DNA of 64,000 nucleotides from Dreissena polymorpha (lineage: Eukaryota > Mollusca > Bivalvia > Myida > Dreissenidae), in NCBI RefSeq assembly GCF_020536995.1, contig NC_068358.1:2604043-2668042 (forward strand). The letters run 5' to 3'. The position numbers were made by a program, and so were the translations under genes. Shown here piece by piece: positions 57,901 through 64,000 of this stretch. A model generated the notes under the pieces. The model saw nothing but the letters and a program-made list of their open reading frames with translations, was not told the DNA's origin and did not search any database. Every line of letters starts with the position of its first letter. The stretch's first letter is position 1.

Positions 57901-60900
57901 AGCCTGTTCAAATTGCACAGTCTAGGATGACACTTTACCCAAAAGCATGGAGTCCTGTTTTCCCAGAGCAAGGCTCATTTCTATCTGTGTTTCAGAATTA
58001 AACATTCACTCATTATTTGCTGGATTTGATTTTTGTGTAGCACAATCCATGTTTCTACAATTTCAAATGGTCATACATTCACAAAGCAAATTCACTTCAT
58101 TAGGTAAGTCACAAATTGCATGTATTGAACTGTGTTACAAATATAGCTATGTGTGAAAAAAATGTTGATATCTGTATTTTATCTTTTCTCATATTGTCCC
58201 CTTAATGTTCAAGTGCTCCATCTCTCTTTTTTCGTCAAAATTGTGATTTATTTGTCCATTGAATCATTGCCACATGCTCTTCAATTTAGAATTTTTATTT
58301 ACAATACTATAATACATTGCTCCATTTGTTTACAATTACAAATTCAGCATTGCCACCTTCTTATAAATCTCAGAAGACAAACAAAGATAAAAAATGAGTT
58401 TTCTTCGTTAAATGAATTTCAGCCACTTCACAAATACTTGTTCTCACTTCAGACATGTCCCACTGCGAGACTAGGCTGCATTGCTTCATCGACATGATAG
58501 AGTTTCACATCTACAACAAGTCGGGCACATATGATCGTCTCGATAAACTGTTTGGTCTCAAGGTGGACATTGCAGGGGAGGATGAGGAAGAGTTGGCAAG
58601 CAAAGACGACAAGGAGTCTCCTGATGAAGAGAATAAACCAGAGGAGAAGGAGAAACCTAAGAGGTTGGGCTGAGCTGTTTTGACGCTCCTTTTGAGAAAA
58701 CTGGGCTAAATGTATAAAGTGTTGCCTCATACACATGCACAGGCTAATCAGTGACAACACATTCTTTTTTTATGGAATTTTTCATACAAAGAAAGTCTCT
58801 TCTTAACTAACTCTTCCAGTGCTGGAACCGAATTTTGAAGGCCTTTGCAAACAGTTTGGATCCAGATGTGACGCCACAGAACGTGGCGTCTCATCAGGAT
58901 CCAAACTTTTTGCTATTCTGAATTTTTGAAAAAAATATAAAAAAATGCTTATTTTAGAAATTCAGCAGACAACATTTTAGCAGACGATTAATTTCCCAGC
59001 ATGCAAAGGGTTAACAAAAATCCAGTCTAAGCAGAAAGTGTCATCCCAGATTAGCCTTAATGGATTGCAAATGCTGATCTGGGATGACTCTGGGATGACA
59101 TGCATTAAGCCCAGTGATGACTTTGTATGCCATGCATTAAGCCCAGTTTTCTATGTGTCATCCCAGATTAGCCTTTATGGATTGCAAATGCTTATCTGGG
59201 ATGACTCTTTATGTCAGGCATTAAGCCCAGTTTTCTATGAATGATGTTAATCAGACTGTTGTGTTAAAATATCTTATTTCTGATGAATGCATTTTTCCAC
59301 TTATCTCATATTTTTTAATTTATAATAATATGTTTGACTTCAACCGAATCATTGAAGCTATATACCACTTAAACTCTTTACTTGTAAAAAATTTAAGAGA
59401 ACATAAAATAGATAATTTGTTGGTGTTATTAATTGTAATAATTTCAGACTTGAGTCACATATGGTCAATCATCATAAATATTTAATTTTTTACTAACGCC
59501 CAACACCACGATCCTATATTTGTGTAACAGGATTAACTTTTGCATACTGTTTAAGTTACCCAGTATTGTCTTAACATAATCTTGATGAATGCTTTTATAA
59601 TTTGCCTTGTCAGTTTAAAGAACAAATAGAAGTTACTTGTACTTGTGAATTAAGGATTGATTAAAAATTAAAATTTTGGGCGTATACCTCAGTTCTAAAA
59701 ACAGTCAAACATGATACAACTTATTGTGATACAACAAAATGAAAGAATTTTATTAATAAGGTTGCCTTTCATGTTCAATTTTCCCTACATACTCAAGTAA
59801 AACAAAACGATGCCATAACAAAAACATAGTAGAACAATAATCAGGTTTTACAAATGTATTGCTCTGTCCCTTTAAGCAACTACCAATTGAAATCTATCAC
59901 GATATTAGAAATATATTTGCAGTCCTGATTTTTACACAAACCTGTGCAGCATTTAAGTTGTTTAACTGAACAAGCATATTTTCTAAGAAGTAGTAAACAA
60001 CGAACCTATTTATCAACACTTGTATTGTATATTGAAAATTTAAGAAGCTTTAAATAAACAAAAAATGAAGTGTGTAGCTGTAATTGACTCCTTTATTGTT
60101 CATCAATTTTATTGATTTTTTAAAATGATTTTAATGAGAAATTCAATTTTAAATAAAATACTTATGCATACTGGTATGTATTATTTGTTTATAGTTTTTA
60201 TTTAAACAAAAACAATCAAAGGATGTTTTGTAACACAGATGAATAATAACACTGTTTACCATACTCAATGTGTTGTATAATTGCATATGGTTTAATAATT
60301 TTACTTCAAATCGTTGGAAAAAAACCTGTGTCAAATAGAATTACCAATTGTTCATTTACTGGCTTAATGCTATTTCAGTGGGAGACTTGCAGAGAAGAAT
60401 TTCCATTGGCGAGACCTGATACCAGTCTCCAGAATTGATATCACCACTGTACGTCTTCTTCCTTATTTCTTTACGTTTTTCAATAAAATCATTTGAAGGA
60501 CATTATTTGTTGCACACATCTTTTTTTCTGTTACTGTCATAAATCTTATTACATTTGTCATTACCTGACTCTTGTTATACGCCTGTCTTTGGCGAGACAT
60601 ATTAAAGTGGATGGATATGCATTCTGTTGGGCCGACGGGTTGGCGGGTGGCACATTTATTGTTTTACAGATTTTATCTGATCTTCACCAATTTTTCTGGC
60701 CATGCTTGTTAACATCAAATGGAAGTTTTGTGTGATAAGCAACCTATGTAAACCAGGAAATTCAGAGTTATTGCCCTTTATTTGAACAAAAAATGGCAAA
60801 ATTGCAGTTTCTGCTGTCAGTCCCCTATAGCTTTGATGGCATCTTCACCAGACTTTTTTTAATGTATTTAACATAAAATGGATTGACAACTTACTAATTT

Positions 60901-62287
60901 GCACTACTCTCTTTAGAGTTATCGCCCTTTATATAATATAAAGCAATTATTTAATATCCACTGCACATTTTCACTTCAAATATGTTTTTGTGGTCATCAT
61001 ATCAGATAACTGACAGGAAATGCAAATGATTTTATCAAAACAGAATAGTCAAGCATTTTGTCTTATGACAGCTGTTATGAAAAGAAAAAAAATTCATGGA
61101 CTTGAAATAGAAAGATACAATGTGTGATTTTTTTGTAGACATATATCATTTATAATTAAAGATTCAATTTAGAAACTTTTCATAGACACATGCTCAGTTA
61201 TGATCAAGACTTGAAGTTTGGAAATTTTATGATCGGTTGTTAAATAACAAGTAACCCTTTTTTCAGTGCCGATTTGTGTTTGGAAACAACCTTGTTCCAA
61301 ACACGTTGATAGTGCACCTGGATGATAGTGAGGTGACCTACACGACTCTGCCGCCTACAACCCCATTCGACCTGTTCATGCACGATATCAAGGTGAAATC
61401 AGACAGCCTTCGAATCATGTTTGTGCCCAGTGATAAATACACAGGGGGCGTAGTGGACGAGTAAGTGTTTAAATATAATAAGTTTAAATTTGGCATTGTA
61501 TTTTTAAGTTTTATTGTAATAGGTGTTGATTCTTGAAGTTTAAGAAAATTAATTTGGTTCAGCCTATATTTTAAACAAATAGTGTATGTGATAGTTTACA
61601 ACCTAAAGTCATGTAAAAAGTAAATACATTACTGAGGTACATTAACCCTTTCAGTGCGGGAACCGAATTTTGAAGGCCTTTGCAAACAGTTTGGATCCAG
61701 ATGATCATCAGGATCCAAACTGTTTGCTATTCTGATAGTATTCTTTGAAAAAAATCAAAGAAAATGCTAATTTTACAAATTCAGCAGACGACATTTTAGC
61801 AGACGACAAATTTCCCAGCATGCAAAGGGTTAATACTTATGAGTCATGCTCTGGAAAAACAAGGCTTAAATCGTGTGTGAAAGGGAAGCTCGCATAGGCT
61901 AATCAGGGACTATACTTTTATAGTTGTTGTTATATTGTTTGAAAGAAGTCTCTTCTTAGCAAAAAAAATCCATTTTAGGGTGAAAAGTGTTGTCACTGAT
62001 TGGCTTGTGTGGACTACACAGGCTAATCTGGGACAACACTTAATGCTTATGCATCAAGCTTTTTACTCCTGTTTTCCCAAAGCATGACTTATTTGTATCT
62101 AATCATAACGGTCATGTTGTTGAAAATTTACTTTATAAATTGAAATAAGCCATGAATGTTACATGTACTAATACATGTAAGTATGTGGTATATTATTTGC
62201 TGTATAGGCCACCACGTATGATGGGGGAGGGGTTTGTACTCATGCAGTCCACTGACGTCAAGATGCATTTCTATGCAGACCAACCAG
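54915..62287 (+). CDS. BLTP1: Bridge-like lipid transfer protein 1 (KIAA1109/Tweek), first seven exons
   Basis: Exons 54915-54923, 55894-56098, 57455-57598, 58453-58663, 60379-60448, 61267-61460 and 62208-62287 join in phase and give the first 304 residues of a family whose members are about 5,000 long; the gene runs on past the window. Residues 28-46 (WFFISLGAAILWTVYITYY) are the N-terminal ER membrane anchor. Next come GLVASLIANKLYKYGHINIG, KVMFRAVHYITEDFSVRIEY and WINFKWWRPYQ, all hallmark BLTP1 N-terminal sequence. Then CETRLHCFIDMIEFHIYNKS, FHWRDLIPVSRI and PPRMMGEGFVLMQSTDV follow. Residues 161-189 are an acidic/lysine linker. In animals BLTP1 forms a long groove for bulk lipid transfer at ER contact sites. 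The tiny first exon MDK was chosen for its phase-0 donor AAG/GTAAGA; it parallels the short charged human N-terminus. The exon 4 donor (AG/GTTGGG) is weak but phase-correct. Confidence 0.92.
55229..55307. repeat. Small imperfect inverted repeat in BLTP1 intron 1
   Basis: AAAAGCAGGATACCTTCTGA at the left faces GATCAGACCAGACGGACACC..CTGCTTTT at the right. About 28 bp imperfect arms around a 20 nt loop. Looks like a tiny MITE relic. Confidence 0.45.
56564..56877 (+). mobile_element. Helentron-like element, family B, copy 2 (uninterrupted)
   Basis: It starts CTCGGCTGTTTTCGGAGAAA with CCGAG closing a 5' hairpin (56564-56590), and ends with stem ACCGCA (56836-56841)/TGCGGT (56862-56867) followed by GCTCTTGTTT. 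It is the empty-site counterpart of 14780-15923, in sense in BLTP1 intron 2. Confidence 0.7.
57635..57975. mobile_element. Foldback MITE copy in BLTP1 intron 3
   Basis: Degenerate ends ATGCATGTGCAAAAAGTGTT and GACACTTTACCCAAAAGCAT, with CCCTGATTAGCCTGTTC near the right arm. Same family as 32736-32983. Begins about 37 nt after the exon 3 donor. Confidence 0.65.
58695..59235. mobile_element. Foldback MITE copy, split by a second MITE and partly duplicated
   Basis: The left arm at about 58695-58802 (AAACTGGGCTAAATG..., AGGCTAATCAGTGACAACAC) and right arm from 59015 (AAAAATCCAGTCTAAGCAGA) are parts of one foldback MITE separated by 58803-59014. The outer right part, ATCCCAGATTAGCCTTAATG to ATTAAGCCCAGT, is repeated in tandem (about 59030-59135 and 59145-59235). 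Confidence 0.7.
58803..59014. mobile_element. TTAA-flanked MITE, copy 1 (piggyBac-like), nested in a foldback MITE
   Basis: Bounded by TTAA at 58803-58806 and 59011-59014. Right end CCCAGCATGCAAAGGGTTAA; left end diverged. The body GAACCGAATTTTGAAGGCCT is shared with 61642-61833. A GGATCCAGATG..CATCAGGATCC palindrome holds an extra inner hairpin TGACGCCAC/GTGGCGTC absent from copy 2. TTAA duplications are the hallmark of piggyBac-type transposition. Confidence 0.75.
59240..60375. other. BLTP1 intron 4 remainder, nothing recognised
   Basis: AT-rich intronic DNA up to the acceptor at 60378. No exon-like ORF and no repeat beyond those listed. Confidence 0.5.
60590..60960 (+). repeat. Probable tandem-core repeat fragment in BLTP1 intron 5
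   Basis: GAGTTATTGCCCTTTATTTG and GAGTTATCGCCCTTTATATA (about 60766 and 60917) mark two copies of a ~150 bp unit with TCTTCACCA and TTTTTCTGG-type words. This phraseology is common in mollusc Helentron-like cores. Ends are not defined. Confidence 0.4.
61642..61833. mobile_element. TTAA-flanked MITE, copy 2 (piggyBac-like)
   Basis: A 192 bp element with ends TTAACCCTTTCAGTGCGGG and CCCAGCATGCAAAGGGTTAA. TTAA at both borders (61642-61645, 61830-61833). Inside is the palindrome GGATCCAGATGATCATCAGG. Lies in BLTP1 intron 6. Confidence 0.8.
61850..62089. mobile_element. Foldback MITE copy in BLTP1 intron 6
   Basis: AGGCTAATCAGGGACTATAC on the left; CTACACAGGCTAATCTGGGA and CAACACTTAATGCTTATGCA on the right. 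Same family as 32736-32983. Its right end lies about 120 nt upstream of exon 7. Confidence 0.7.
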
Positions 62288-62439
62288 GTACCGCAATTGT
62301 GACAATCTCAAAGCAGAATTCTGTAATAATGTGCCAAATAATGAGTCTTTGTTGAGAAAGAAATTCCCTTAAGGATCTGTATCCCCATAAAAATTTAAAC
62401 AGACATATTTAAGCGTTTGAAATACTTTTATTGTCAGGG

Positions 62440-63755
62440 TTGGCATATTGACCGGCCAATTGAGTATTGACCGGGCCGGCAGTCAATACCCGGTTAAAAC
62501 CAGTCAATACTGGTCAATACTGCTCGATTGAAAATTGTAGAATTTAAACATCACAAAGGAAGACTTAAAGCTATTCTATATTAAATCAATCATTATTCTT
62601 TAATTGATAAACTTTTTTTTAGTTTTTTATTGTAAAAAAAAAATCTTTAAAGCTGTAAAAAAAATACTTCTTTATCATTTATGGAAACGGCTTAGAATAC
62701 ATATGGACTAAGGCAATATCTTTATCTCAGTGTATCACATCTTTTACTAAAGTATTATTACTATTGTAGTAACCATAGTATTTCACTGATCTATTTGATA
62801 AGCAGATGGACATACAGAACTGTTGTGTTTTCTAGGGTCATAAATCTGGACCATAAGCCTTAATTGGTAATAAAATGCATGCAGTGTTATGTCTCTGATA
62901 TTGACAATGAAGCAAATCTGCCCTTAGGCTATTTCATTTCACTCACACAAAAGGAGATAACTTGCAATAATTTAATAGTTACTTCTAACTTGTCTCCTTT
63001 CTGTATTAAGAGGGTTTTTTTCCTTCCATATTTAAAAGTTCAATTGGTCTTCAAATGAATAAGCAATCAAAGTTCTTGATTTTGCCAACAAATAATGTTT
63101 TCCAATTGTGGGTCTACTCTAGACTCTTCTTTTCAATTATTTTTTTCTTTTAATAATTATTTCTTATGTTTTTTATTTTTATATCAATTGAAAATAAAAT
63201 ATTGTTTCACTATTTTGTTTAAAAAGTACTTAAGGAAATCTGAGTAAGAATACATGACAGGTAAGGTTCGTGCCAAAAAGGTGCCATTTAAGGCCCTATT
63301 ATCAGTTTTGGGTGCCCCAACCTGTATAGGTGAGAAGACTGGGGGACTGTGAGGAACAACTAATACATAGTAATTGACAGGTTCTTGTTGAATCAAGCAC
63401 AGAATTATGGGAACATTCATAAGTCATTAGACTTGAGAAAAAGTTCAATCAACTAGAAAAATCCAATTGACCGACTTAGACTAATCTGCTAAATTTTGAG
63501 AGATTGGCCTACAAATTGCATGAACAGGTATAAACTAGTGGGTATTAATAGCTTAAGACATTATTAACAACATGTCTGTTAAATTTATATTATCAATATT
63601 GTTTAATTAAGCATGGAATATTCATCAAAATTGGGGGTAATCACCAGTATTGACCAGAAATGACCACTTCGGGAGTATTGACCGGGGCGGTTTTAACTGA
63701 TAATAACCGCCAGTTAAAACCGGGTGCGGTCGATTGGTGCCAAATCTGTTATTGT
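62440..63755. repeat. Inverted repeats of TATTGACCGG type around 1.1 kb
   Basis: Left block 62440-62530 has TTGGCATATTGACCGGCC, CGGTTAAAACCAGTCAATAC and TGGTCAATACTG. Right block 63640-63755 is its mirror with ACCAGTATTGACCAG, GAGTATTGACCGGGGCGG and GATTGGTGCCAAA. It may be the two ends of one 1.3 kb TIR element in BLTP1 intron 7; the interior is AT-rich and non-coding. Confidence 0.5.
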
Positions 63756-64000
63756 AGTATTTAAGTATTTCATTATATAGTTTGTGAATAGAATGGGGAG
63801 TAAGACCTCTGAAGTCAGTTAGCCTGTACATCTAAATAGGTACTAATTACATTTATATTTTTATTTCGTACAAAACGAAAATTTACGTTTGTATAAATTC
63901 AATGTTTCTACTGCATAGAGGGTTTTGGAAAGACACTTAAAGCATATGTGTAAAATACGGTTGTCACAGGTCATGTAAGATGTTAGCCGCGTTATGAGAA

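Overview
The window reads as nuclear DNA of a bivalve mollusc. Long AT-rich introns and intergenic DNA hold short, intron-split, animal-type exons with GT-AG borders, and the dispersed repeats are of kinds known from heterodont bivalves. These include Pearl/CvA-like elements with ACGG/GTCC microsatellites and 145-175 bp core repeats, a foldback MITE centred on a GTCGTCCCAGATTAGCC motif, and tRNA-derived SINEs. Dreissena is my guess for the genus, from memory of the foldback MITE only.

Three real genes are visible, all on the + strand. (1) 133-9632: the 3' half of a doublecortin-like kinase (DCLK) gene, seven exons covering the kinase domain from the catalytic lysine to the stop. Its 6.6 kb intron 3 is largely built from two tandem-repeat elements, and a MITE ends 14 nt before the next exon. 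(2) 36816-40689: a complete three-exon Golgi carbohydrate sulfotransferase of 445 residues with a type II membrane anchor and both PAPS-binding motifs. (3) 54915-62287 and beyond the window: the first seven exons of BLTP1 (KIAA1109/Tweek), a bridge-like lipid-transfer protein.

Layout: 1-9632 DCLK and its 3' UTR to about 10.8 kb; 10.9-19.9 kb repeats, including an element with a CTA tail that interrupts a PHD-like reading frame and a pair of nested Helentron-like elements; 20-36.7 kb a gene-poor stretch with a decayed gag fossil, LINE pieces, inverted-repeat elements, a few orphan exon-like ORFs and a 3 kb element with about 440 bp terminal inverted repeats that ends about 60 bp before the sulfotransferase start codon; 36.8-40.7 kb sulfotransferase; 40.9-43.0 kb two unusual elements whose terminal inverted repeats enclose back-to-back minisatellites; 43.5-53.8 kb repeats and LINE fragments; 54.9-64 kb BLTP1 with MITEs in its introns.

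The three genes share no pathway and look like unrelated neighbours. The most interesting signal lies in the mobile DNA. Several otherwise unrelated element families share one architecture: a 5' hairpin, a short simple repeat, a tandem core rich in AGGTCA half-sites, and a 3' hairpin followed by a CTCTTGTT-like end. A second class is foldback elements with long inverted arms that carry minisatellites or short spliced ORFs. No search could be run, so family names for the repeats rest on architecture and recall.
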